This document shows, one piece after another, positions 1 through 6,596 of a stretch of DNA of 15,160 nt. Source of the stretch: Phycisphaeraceae bacterium (GTDB lineage: Bacteria; Planctomycetota; Phycisphaerae; Phycisphaerales; UBA1924). The translations under genes were made by a program, and so were the position numbers. Every line of letters begins with the position of its first letter. Position 1 is the first letter of the stretch. The notes beneath the pieces were generated by a model, which had not been told where the DNA came from, ran no database searches, and saw only the letters and a program-made list of their open reading frames with translations. The stretch spans positions 1-15,160 of the forward strand of contig WUAK01000031.1 of assembly GCA_009827205.1 (NCBI GenBank). The letters run 5' to 3'.

Positions 1-1014
1 CTTCCGATCTTGCTGGATGTCACATTGCAGAACTTTGCGAGTGAGACCGGTGAGATCAGCTGGTCGAACGCTGAGATCGACTTCGGTCTGAGTGTGAAAG
101 AGGCACCGACAGCTTTGTATGATGCGCTACTGCGACAGGGCGGGATGATGGCCGAGGTTCTTGGCCCCGAAATGACTATCCAGATCAATGGTGAAACGCT
201 CACACAAGACTCCGGTGTGCTGATGCTTGATCTCGACGCGACTCGAGCGAGCGGCGATCTCAAAGGAAGGATGTTCGAGGGCCGGTTTATTGCGACCGAA
301 CCGGCGCAGCTTGTTGTAGATGTTGTGCGGCCAGAACTTGGCGCGTATTTATCAAGAGCAGTACCGGTCATTGGAACGATATCGAAAGCCCCCGAGGACG
401 GGCCTGCGACGCTGACACTGCAAACACTCGAAGTGCCGATGGTGCGTGAGAGCGTAACGAGCAGGCTTCAGGGACTCTCTCTTGAGGCTGTGATCGATCT
501 GGGCCTGGCACGGTTTGAGACGAGTTCGCTGTTCGTAGGTGTCGTCAAGGCCGCCCAGCAGCGTACCGAGGGCGGGCTTGGGCGACGGATGGAGCCTATC
601 GAGATCACGGTCAACAGCGGCAACGTGACGTACCCGCGCACGAACGTTCCCATAGGGGAGTTCACTATCGAGTCTGAGGGCCGGTACAACCTTGTTACGG
701 GCGATATGGACATCGTGACGTACATCCCGTTTGCGGCATTGTCCGAAGAAGGGCTTGGCAAGCTCAAGACAGGCCTGACCTCTGCGCTGGGCCGGTTCGT
801 GCCTGTGATTGAGTCGGCGACAATGGTGCCCTGGCGCACGAAGGGGCTGCCTGGCAACCGCAAGACACAGCCCGACATCGAACTGCTGCTTGAGAATGTT
901 GGTACGCAGTTGAACCCGCTTCGCATCCTGCGTGACGAGATCGGGATTCCCGAGTTTCGGTTCCAGGAGAACAGGCGGCGCTCGAACGACGAAGACGAGA
1001 GTGAGGGCGGCTGA
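1..1014 (+). CDS. C-terminal part of a large AsmA-like envelope protein (5' end outside the window)
   Basis: The frame is open from base 1 (Leu-Pro-Ile before the first possible start) to a TGA at 1012-1014, so this is the last 337 residues of a longer protein. It has no membrane segment and no catalytic motif. It is made of alternating beta-type stretches with repeated amphipathic turns, such as VPIGEFTIESEGRYNLVTG followed by a hydrophobic strand, then a VPW...G segment and a final conserved-looking LNPLRILRDEIG. This layout resembles the C-terminal regions of AsmA/TamB-like proteins that planctomycetes encode in large versions; those proteins act between inner and outer membranes. The tail (about the last 12 residues) is hydrophilic and strongly acidic. 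The family assignment is by overall pattern only; a beta-rich repeat protein of unknown role is equally compatible. That the stretch is coding is well supported. Confidence 0.8.
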   Translation, partial: LPILLDVTLQNFASETGEISWSNAEIDFGLSVKEAPTALYDALLRQGGMMAEVLGPEMTIQINGETLTQDSGVLMLDLDATRASGDLKGRMFEGRFIATEPAQLVVDVVRPELGAYLSRAVPVIGTISKAPEDGPATLTLQTLEVPMVRESVTSRLQGLSLEAVIDLGLARFETSSLFVGVVKAAQQRTEGGLGRRMEPIEITVNSGNVTYPRTNVPIGEFTIESEGRYNLVTGDMDIVTYIPFAALSEEGLGKLKTGLTSALGRFVPVIESATMVPWRTKGLPGNRKTQPDIELLLENVGTQLNPLRILRDEIGIPEFRFQENRRRSNDEDESEGG

Positions 1015-2196
1015 TCAGTTCTCGTCGAGGATCGATCGGCGCTGCTGCCATAGGTCTTCGAGGCGCTGGCTCGTCTTTGATTTTGGTGGATCGGAGAGGC
1101 GAGAGCCGCAGGCGGTAAGCAGATCGATCATGCCCTGAGCATCATCGAGCGAGACGTATTCCCGTCCTGGTTTTGGGTTCTCTATGGTGCCTGCCTGGGC
1201 TTCGTCGAGGTTTGCCATGTTGTGGTAGTTGCCCAGCGGCAAGCAGACGCACGTGGCGTCGAGCCCGGCGTGACAGAACACAGTCGCCTCGCACGCGCCG
1301 CCTGCCATGAGTTTGCGCTGCCACTTCCACTTGGGCATGTCTGCCTGCTTCTGAGATGCCTTGGGTGTGGCGGGCCCACCCGCGATGTCCTCGGCGATGC
1401 GTGCGATGTCATCGGTCAGTCTCGGGCTGAAGATCGTCAGCCGATCACCGACACGGACGATCGGGCCGCCTCCGATGGGCGCTTCCGGGAACGCTCTGCT
1501 GTTTTCGAGCGCGACGACCTTGGCATCATTCGGGATCGTGTTGTGCCGGACCGCGGCGAGGGCACCGATGAAGCCGACTTCTTCGGCGCGTGTAAAGAGC
1601 AGGCGGACATCTGCCTTGTGTTTGCCCTCGGCTCGCTCTTCGCGGATGTTGTCGAACGCGATCATCATACACGCCGCGGCTGCGAGGTCGTCGCAGGCGA
1701 CTGTGTGTATCAGCCCGTCTTTGATCTCGGGGGCGGGCAGCAGCCAGCGCGCAATATCCTGCGTTGTGATTGATTCACTGGGCTCGTCGAGTTCGCAGAT
1801 GTAGTGCTTGTACGGGCTCTCGGTTGTGGGTTCGGTTATCTCGACGAGCGTGCCCGGGTGCGAGTGGTCGTCCTGTGTGATGACTTCTACACGTGCGTCG
1901 TTGAAATAGTCGTCCATGACGCCGCCCCGGAAGGCGAGTTCGAGTGTGGCTGGCGCGATGATGCGCTCGACGACGAAAGCCGGGTGGTCGAGGTGAGCCG
2001 TGAAGTAGACGGGCGGAGAGTCATCGGATGGGTCTTTGAAGCTGACGGTCAGGTTGCCCGAGGGGTCGGCATCCATTCTGATGTCGTCGCGGGCACTGAG
2101 CCAATTGTTGATGAAAGAAACAACGCGACCCTCACGGCCGGCGGCGGTGGGGATCGCGGTGAGTTCGAGTAGGAGTTGTTCGTGCTCTTTGGTCAT
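1015..2196 (-). CDS. M42/M20-like zinc metallopeptidase (aminopeptidase fold)
   Basis: This 393-residue protein carries the metal-ligand series of the M42/M20/M28 co-catalytic zinc aminopeptidases in the right order: HLD (H68, D70), CDD (D169/D170), EEVG with the catalytic and bridging glutamates E205-E206, a Leu-Glu-Asn-Ser ligand site (E231) and a C-terminal GNYHN histidine (H325). Family members remove N-terminal residues from peptides in the cytoplasm. There is no signal peptide. The first site reads HLDH rather than the HxDE of typical M42 enzymes, so the subfamily is uncertain. The start at 2196 (MTKEHEQ...) is preferred over the in-frame upstream start at 2250: homology-like sequence begins here, and a TACCAT box sits 6 bp upstream with no Shine-Dalgarno site. 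Its stop abuts that of the convergent gene on the left. The helicase gene lies 102 bp upstream on the same strand. Confidence 0.82.
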   Translation of the reverse strand: MTKEHEQLLLELTAIPTAAGREGRVVSFINNWLSARDDIRMDADPSGNLTVSFKDPSDDSPPVYFTAHLDHPAFVVERIIAPATLELAFRGGVMDDYFNDARVEVITQDDHSHPGTLVEITEPTTESPYKHYICELDEPSESITTQDIARWLLPAPEIKDGLIHTVACDDLAAAACMMIAFDNIREERAEGKHKADVRLLFTRAEEVGFIGALAAVRHNTIPNDAKVVALENSRAFPEAPIGGGPIVRVGDRLTIFSPRLTDDIARIAEDIAGGPATPKASQKQADMPKWKWQRKLMAGGACEATVFCHAGLDATCVCLPLGNYHNMANLDEAQAGTIENPKPGREYVSLDDAQGMIDLLTACGSRLSDPPKSKTSQRLEDLWQQRRSILDEN

Positions 2197-2202
2197 CCGG
2201 GC

Positions 2203-2208
2203 ATGGTA
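2203..2208 (-). promoter_or_regulatory. Putative leaderless -10 box (TACCAT) for the metallopeptidase gene
   Basis: Read on the minus strand, TACCAT is followed by 6 bp (GCCCGG) and then the ATG at 2196. This TANNNT-N6-start spacing places the transcription start at or next to the start codon. No Shine-Dalgarno sequence and no recognisable -35 box are present. The identical hexamer with the same spacing precedes the glycosyltransferase gene. Confidence 0.45.
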
Positions 2209-2219
2209 TGGCCCGTGTG

Positions 2220-2233
2220 CCAAGCGGGCTTGG
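2220..2233. repeat. Short perfect inverted repeat upstream of the metallopeptidase gene
   Basis: CCAAGC-GG-GCTTGG is a 14-bp perfect dyad in the 102-bp gap between the helicase and metallopeptidase genes, 24-37 bp before the metallopeptidase start and just upstream of its candidate -10 box. It could be a regulator's operator or a weak hairpin in the helicase transcript. No T-rich run follows it, so an intrinsic terminator is unlikely. Confidence 0.3.
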
Positions 2234-2298
2234 TGTATGCAAAGGGGCACTCGGTTGCATCAGACGACTTGCTGCTGGCGCTCGACACTCATCAGCGG

Positions 2299-4011
2299 CT
2301 ATCGCCTGCCAGACTTGATCCTGCCGCCCATCGATTTGGGCGGGCGCTTCGCGGGGACGATGCCTCCTGGGAACTTGTCCTCTGAGGCCTGCTCCTTTGG
2401 TGGGGCTTCGGACGTGTTGTAGCGGCTGCGCTGCATCGCGGCTTCGAGCTGGCGCTCGCGTGCGAGTTGTTGTTCTTTGTGGTCTTCCGGCACTGGGCCC
2501 GGCTCGAAGTCCGGGTACTCCTGCATCGGGATCTCGGAGTTGATGTGGTTCTCGATGGCGGTCAGCAGCGGGCCTTGCTCCGGTGTGACGAACGACCAGG
2601 CGATGCCGCCCGCGCCGGCGCGTGCGGTGCGTCCGATGCGGTGGACGTAGAGCTCGATGTCTTCGGGGAGGTCGTAGTTGATGACGTGCGTGATGTTCTC
2701 GACGTCGATGCCGCGCGCTGCGAGATCGGAGGCGATGAGGACGCTGAGCTTGCCGCCCCGGAGTTTCTCCATGACCATGTTGCGCTTGCCCTGCCCGAGG
2801 TCGGCGTGGATCGCGTGCGCTTCGATGCCTTCTCTCATGAGCATGCGTGCGAGATCATCGACGACACGCTTGAGTCTGCAGAAGATGAGCGTTAGCGTTG
2901 GTTCCTCGTGGGTAAGAAGATGTTTGAGGAGTTTCTTCTTGTCCCAGGGCTGGACGCTGAGGTAGTACTGCTTGACGAGGCTCGCGGTGAGCGAGCCCGC
3001 GCTGGTGACGATCTTCTCGGGGTTGGTCATGTAGCTTCGCGCGAGCTTCTCGATCTCGTCGGAGAGGGTCGCGGAGACGAAGACGGTCTGCCGCTTCTTG
3101 GGGCAGAGACCCAGGATGTGTTTGATGTCCTGTCGGAATCCCACATCGAGCATCCGGTCGACTTCGTCGAGGATGACGAACTTGAAGTTCTTGAACGAGA
3201 GGTAGCCGCGGCGCTGCATATCCATCACACGGCCCGGTGTGCCGACGATGATCTCGGCGCCCTTGTTGAGCTTGTCGGCCTGGGTTGTGATTTTTTGTCC
3301 GCCGTAGACAGGGATGGACCGGATGTGGGTCTTGAAGCCCAGCTCTTCGAGTTCCTTGTGGATCTGGATCGCCAGTTCGCGTGTCGGCGCCAGGACGAGT
3401 GCCTGGAAGTCATCTCCTGGCGTGACCTCTGCGAGCAGCGGGAGGCCGAAGGCAGCGGTTTTGCCCGTGCCCGTTTTGGCCTGACCGATCACGTCCTTGC
3501 CGGCGATGATCGGCGGGATGATCTGTGCCTGGATGTGCGTGGGGTGTGTGAACTTGAGCTCGTCGAGTTGGTCGAGGATCTCTTGAGGAAGACCAAGGTC
3601 GCCGAAGGACTGATCCTGATCGAAGATGTCTGCGTTCGATGTGTCGCGTTCGCTGCGCACGCGGGTGACGGTCGCATCTTCCGCGGTGGACTCGGGCCTG
3701 CCGTCACGGCCGGCACGGTCGCCGTCGTCGCCCTTGCCTGAACTGCGTCGGCGGCGCTTCTTGCGAGGTCGGTCCTCATCGGAGCCCGCTTCTGCGGATG
3801 CGAGATCCTTGCTCCGGCGGCGCTTGGGTGCACCGTCGGCATCGGTGTCCGATGCGCTGGTTTCGGTAGTCTGGGATTCGCCTTCGGGCTTGCGCTTGCC
3901 GCGCCGGCGCCGGCGACGCTTCTTTTTGGTCGGCTCGCCGGTGTCGCTCGTGGGCTGACTGGAATCCTGAGGCTGGCTCTCGTGAGCTTCGGAGGGGGTC
4001 TCGTCGGGCAT
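2299..4011 (-). CDS. DEAD-box ATP-dependent RNA helicase (RhlE/RhlB-like) with charged N-terminal extension
   Basis: This 570-residue RNA helicase unwinds structured RNA, for example in ribosome assembly or mRNA decay. All core motifs are present: Q motif (about 136-161), AKTGTGKT (178-185), PTREL (209-213), GG (237-238), TPGR (258-261), DEVD (282-285), SAT (313-315), ARGID (432-436) and HRIGRTARAG (457-466). Motif II is DEVD instead of DEAD; the metal-binding DE and final D remain, so activity is expected. Residues 1-135 are a low-complexity extension rich in Arg/Lys tracts and acidic Ser/Thr stretches, and the C-terminus is also basic (ends KSGRR); both probably bind RNA. The ATG at 4011 was chosen over an in-frame GTG at 4038 because neither has a clear ribosome binding site and the ATG gives a normal hydrophilic start. 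It lies 108 bp downstream of the glycosyltransferase gene. The exact subfamily (RhlE, RhlB, CsdA) cannot be fixed by eye. Confidence 0.95.
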   Translation of the reverse strand: MPDETPSEAHESQPQDSSQPTSDTGEPTKKKRRRRRRGKRKPEGESQTTETSASDTDADGAPKRRRSKDLASAEAGSDEDRPRKKRRRRSSGKGDDGDRAGRDGRPESTAEDATVTRVRSERDTSNADIFDQDQSFGDLGLPQEILDQLDELKFTHPTHIQAQIIPPIIAGKDVIGQAKTGTGKTAAFGLPLLAEVTPGDDFQALVLAPTRELAIQIHKELEELGFKTHIRSIPVYGGQKITTQADKLNKGAEIIVGTPGRVMDMQRRGYLSFKNFKFVILDEVDRMLDVGFRQDIKHILGLCPKKRQTVFVSATLSDEIEKLARSYMTNPEKIVTSAGSLTASLVKQYYLSVQPWDKKKLLKHLLTHEEPTLTLIFCRLKRVVDDLARMLMREGIEAHAIHADLGQGKRNMVMEKLRGGKLSVLIASDLAARGIDVENITHVINYDLPEDIELYVHRIGRTARAGAGGIAWSFVTPEQGPLLTAIENHINSEIPMQEYPDFEPGPVPEDHKEQQLARERQLEAAMQRSRYNTSEAPPKEQASEDKFPGGIVPAKRPPKSMGGRIKSGRR

Positions 4012-4119
4012 TGTGTATCCAAGTGCTTGTTGAGGCACGCTTTAAGGGAATCGTCGGCCCGGGCTTTCGTCATCCCTCCCGGCCCGTCATGACATCAGTT
4101 CAATAGTAGCGCGGCGGGC

Positions 4120-4887
4120 TCAGCAGGGATTGCCGGGTCCCTTTGAGAGCCGAAACAGCGCTTTGTGCTTCAGCTTTGTCGCTGTCGCGGTGGCGAACGC
4201 TGCCCGGAAGCCGTCGCGACCATCGAGGAACGCCTGGCGGAGGACGAGTTGTTTGAGCAGGGCTGCGGTCGGGCTCGTCAGGAGCTTGATGAGGCTCGGC
4301 TTTCGACCCTCGGCGAGCATGGAGCGCGCCATGGTCTCTGCGTGGCGTTGCTGCTTGTCGAGAAACTCGGGCCAGGTGCTGATCGAGTCGTGGCGGAGGT
4401 CGCCTCTGAGCCTGCTGATGGATTCGTTGGGATCGATCGGTGCGAGGTGGTCGTGGGGGTCGAGGCCTTGCCACCGAAAGAGGCCTTTTTTGACGAGGCG
4501 CAGGCGGTGCTCCGGCTGCCACGCGTGGTTCAGGGCCTTGCCGTGGACAAAGACCTTCCGGTTGACCTCGAACCCGGTGTGCTGGCCTGGGCTTACGAGG
4601 GCAGCCTTGATGCTCTCGATGAGTTCGGGCAGGGGCGACTCATCCGAGTCGAGTGCGAGGATCCAGTCGCCTTCGCAGCTGTCGAGGGCGAGCTGTTTGG
4701 TCTTGACGTAGCCGAGCCACTCGGACTCGATGATGCGCGCGTCGGCCCCGCGGAGCATGTCGAGTGTGGCATCAGTGGAGCCCGAATCGACGGCGACAAT
4801 CTCGTCGGCGAGGTCTCTGACCGAGTCCAGCGTCCTGCCGATCGTGGAGGCGGAGTCCTTACAGACGATGGCAACCGAGAGGCGCAT
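4120..4887 (-). CDS. Family 2 glycosyltransferase, WaaE/KdtX-like (LPS core type)
   Basis: This 255-residue GT-A fold enzyme has the family 2 start (SVAIVCKDS), the nucleotide-binding VDSGSTD (33-39), and the metal-binding DSD (80-82) after an ILALD strand. The VDSGSTDAT and WLGYVKTKQLALD pattern is that of WaaE/KdtX proteins, which add a glucose-like residue to the LPS inner core from a nucleotide sugar at the cytoplasmic face of the inner membrane. The length matches that family, and there is no transmembrane segment; the basic C-terminal region (about 215-250) may associate with membrane. The start at 4887 is supported by the family motif beginning at once and by a TACCAT box 6 bp upstream. 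It is divergent from the kinase gene over 49 bp, which fits shared control of glycolipid assembly. The sugar and acceptor are not knowable from sequence. Confidence 0.88.
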   Translation of the reverse strand: MRLSVAIVCKDSASTIGRTLDSVRDLADEIVAVDSGSTDATLDMLRGADARIIESEWLGYVKTKQLALDSCEGDWILALDSDESPLPELIESIKAALVSPGQHTGFEVNRKVFVHGKALNHAWQPEHRLRLVKKGLFRWQGLDPHDHLAPIDPNESISRLRGDLRHDSISTWPEFLDKQQRHAETMARSMLAEGRKPSLIKLLTSPTAALLKQLVLRQAFLDGRDGFRAAFATATATKLKHKALFRLSKGPGNPC

Positions 4888-4893
4888 GGGAAG

Positions 4894-4899
4894 ATGGTA
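4894..4899 (-). promoter_or_regulatory. Putative leaderless -10 box (TACCAT) for the glycosyltransferase gene
   Basis: On the minus strand TACCAT is followed by CTTCCC and then the ATG at 4887, a spacing of 6 bp. There is no Shine-Dalgarno sequence and no clear -35 box. It sits in the 49-bp divergent gap that also holds the kinase gene's candidate box on the other strand. Confidence 0.5.
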
Positions 4900-4924
4900 T
4901 CGGCCGAGCGGGCGGGGGATTGGC

Positions 4925-4930
4925 TAGGCT
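4925..4930 (+). promoter_or_regulatory. Putative leaderless -10 box (TAGGCT) for the kinase gene
   Basis: TAGGCT lies 6 bp before the GTG start at 4937, matching the TANNNT-N6-start arrangement of leaderless promoters. No ribosome binding site of usual strength lies between them. The box supports GTG 4937 as the start, since the next in-frame ATG (codon 48) would cut off the N-terminal lobe. Confidence 0.45.
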
Positions 4931-4936
4931 CATCCT

Positions 4937-5722
4937 GTGGGACGCGACGCGAGGATCTGGTTTCTGGGCAAGGGCGAGGATCGGTCGTCGTGGGAGCGTG
5001 CGCTGGCGGAAGGTGGCTGGGTCGATGGGGAATGCCTGAAGCTGGATGACCGGGGCCGAGGCGTTTGGCGGGCAGAGATGCTCGGGCGAGATTGTGTCGT
5101 GAAGGCGAGACCCTTGCCGGGTGTTCTGGATCGGCTCAAGCAGAGGCTCGGTGCGACCGATCTGGCTCGGGCGTGTCTTGGCGCGGCCTTGCTGGAGGCG
5201 AAGGGCTTTGGCACGCCGAGTGTGCGCGTGATGGGTCTTTCAAGGCTCGACTCGGGGTGGCACGAGGTGCTTGTGACGGAATGTGCTCGGGGCGCGCCGT
5301 TGCTTTCACGCTGGGTTGAAGAGGACGAAACTGAGCGGCATGAGCTGGCTCGACGAGCCGGGCAGGTGTTGGGCGAGCTCTGCGCCGCGGGTGTGTTCAA
5401 CCGTGACTGCAAGCCTTCGAATCTGCTTCTGGATGGCGATGAGCTTGCGTTCGTTGATGTGGGCGGTGTGCGCGCAACAAAGGGCGATACGGTGCGGGAG
5501 CTAGCGCGCATGATATCGATGCTCGGGTTCGAGCCGACGGGTATTGGTTCTCGGCCGGGTTATTGGGAGGTCGTGATCGGTGTTCGGTCGGCGCTGCGCG
5601 CTGCAGGGGTGTCAGCTGATGCGCGAGGGCGCTTGATCGGACATCTTCGCGCGTTGATCGCCGAGCACGGCGATCCGACACCGAGGGACAACCCGGTAGC
5701 GCCCAAAGCGGATATGCGCTAA
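4937..5722 (+). CDS. WaaP/InaA-like lipopolysaccharide-type sugar kinase
   Basis: This 261-residue protein has a small protein-kinase-like fold: an ATP-anchoring lysine in CVVKAR (K56), a helix glutamate in LLEAKG (E87), a catalytic loop NRDCKPSNLL (D157, K159, N162) and a metal-binding FVDVGG (D174) replacing DFG. The glycine-rich loop is poorly defined, as in the WaaP/Kdo kinase/InaA group, which phosphorylates sugars of the LPS core at the cytoplasmic membrane face. NRD replaces the commoner HRD, but all residues needed for phosphotransfer are present. The position beside a WaaE-like glycosyltransferase gene supports a role in envelope glycolipids; a small Ser/Thr or RIO-like kinase is the alternative. 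The start is GTG. The stop TAA (5720-5722) lies 10 bp before the next gene, with which it is probably co-transcribed. Confidence 0.8.
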   Translation: MGRDARIWFLGKGEDRSSWERALAEGGWVDGECLKLDDRGRGVWRAEMLGRDCVVKARPLPGVLDRLKQRLGATDLARACLGAALLEAKGFGTPSVRVMGLSRLDSGWHEVLVTECARGAPLLSRWVEEDETERHELARRAGQVLGELCAAGVFNRDCKPSNLLLDGDELAFVDVGGVRATKGDTVRELARMISMLGFEPTGIGSRPGYWEVVIGVRSALRAAGVSADARGRLIGHLRALIAEHGDPTPRDNPVAPKADMR

Positions 5723-5725
5723 GCT
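5720..5725 (+). promoter_or_regulatory. Putative leaderless -10 box (TAAGCT) for the SAM methyltransferase gene
   Basis: TAAGCT lies 7 bp before the ATG at 5733 and its first three bases are the kinase stop codon. There is no Shine-Dalgarno sequence before the ATG. This would allow the methyltransferase gene to be transcribed as its own leaderless unit as well as from upstream. Confidence 0.38.
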
Positions 5726-5732
5726 ACCCGCT

Positions 5733-6590
5733 ATGGCGCGCCCAGAGGCACAACACGATCCGTTCGACGCGTTCGGGCCCGTGAGCCCTGATCGGCCCTC
5801 ATCGAAGACATGGGTGGCGCGGCACTCACCGACGTTTTTTCCAGGTCCCATCAAGAAAGAGGATCACCCTCAAAGCTGGGACTGGCCCAAGTGGCTCGAT
5901 CGAGATGATGTCGCCTGGCTCGCGATGCTGAAGAAGCTGTACGCGATGCCGATCACGTTCCCAGCAGCGATGAGCCCAGAGGCGGGATTGCTCTTGTTCT
6001 CACTAATTCGCAACATCAGGCCGCGAACGGTTGTCGAGGTTGGTTCGTTTCTGGGTGTGAGCACGATCTGGATCGCGGCGGCTCTAGAAGAGATCGGCGA
6101 TGACCCGAACGCGTCGGGTGATCCAGAAGGTCGCGAGGGTGCGCTGGTCGCGATTGATGACTTTGCGCCGGTGAAAGAAACGCAGTGGCGCAAGGCGTCG
6201 CTCGATGGTGACCGCCAGCCGATCGTGCGGGGGCATGTGGATGAGGCGGGGCTGGCGCACCGGGTTCATCTAGAGAAAGGGATCAGCTGGGAGGTGCTTC
6301 CAAAGATCCGCGAGCAGCTTCGCTCAACGGGCGGTGTACAGCTGGCGCTCTTGGACGGTGATCACGGCGCCGAGGGATTGCGCAAGGATCTGATCGAGCT
6401 TGAGCCTGTGCTTGTGACGGGCGGGTATGTTGTTGTGCACGATACAATCCCGGAGCGCTGCGGCGGGCATGTCGGCGGGCGTCATTTGCTCGAGCACATC
6501 AACTCATTCGCGGCCGGGCTCTATGAATCGGTGGAGATCTACTTGTCGCCCGTGAACTACGGGCTCGGGCTGTTCCGGAGGATGGGGTAA
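5733..6590 (+). CDS. Class I SAM-dependent methyltransferase (Methyltransf_24 type, probable O-methyltransferase)
   Basis: This 285-residue protein has the Rossmann SAM-binding motif VVEVGSFLGVST (100-111), an acidic second strand ending in IDD (D142-D143), LLDGDH (206-211) and VVVHDT (233-238). The DGDH...G...DL...L..GG..V.HD series is the mark of the Methyltransf_24 / cephalosporin hydroxylase-like group, many of which methylate hydroxyls on sugars or small molecules. About 95 residues precede the SAM domain and lack a recognisable motif. It sits 10 bp after the sugar kinase gene and 6 bp before the DNA methyltransferase gene, so it is probably in one transcript with them. Methylation of an envelope sugar is the favoured role, by context only; the acceptor could equally be a lipid or metabolite. 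Confidence 0.78.
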   Translation: MARPEAQHDPFDAFGPVSPDRPSSKTWVARHSPTFFPGPIKKEDHPQSWDWPKWLDRDDVAWLAMLKKLYAMPITFPAAMSPEAGLLLFSLIRNIRPRTVVEVGSFLGVSTIWIAAALEEIGDDPNASGDPEGREGALVAIDDFAPVKETQWRKASLDGDRQPIVRGHVDEAGLAHRVHLEKGISWEVLPKIREQLRSTGGVQLALLDGDHGAEGLRKDLIELEPVLVTGGYVVVHDTIPERCGGHVGGRHLLEHINSFAAGLYESVEIYLSPVNYGLGLFRRMG

Positions 6591-6596
6591 GGACGC

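Noticed and set aside
2908..3741. 277-residue open frame on the plus strand inside the helicase gene
   Set aside because: It is antisense to a helicase with every motif intact. Its composition (Glu/Asp/Leu/Val-rich, no motif) is what the complement of a GC-rich gene gives.
4086..4093. GTCATGAC palindrome in the gap between the glycosyltransferase and helicase genes
   Set aside because: An 8-bp palindrome is too short to separate from chance and shows no second copy nearby.
4165..5049. 294-residue open frame on the plus strand over the glycosyltransferase gene and kinase start
   Set aside because: It overlaps two genes with clear family motifs and has no ribosome binding site or recognisable domain.
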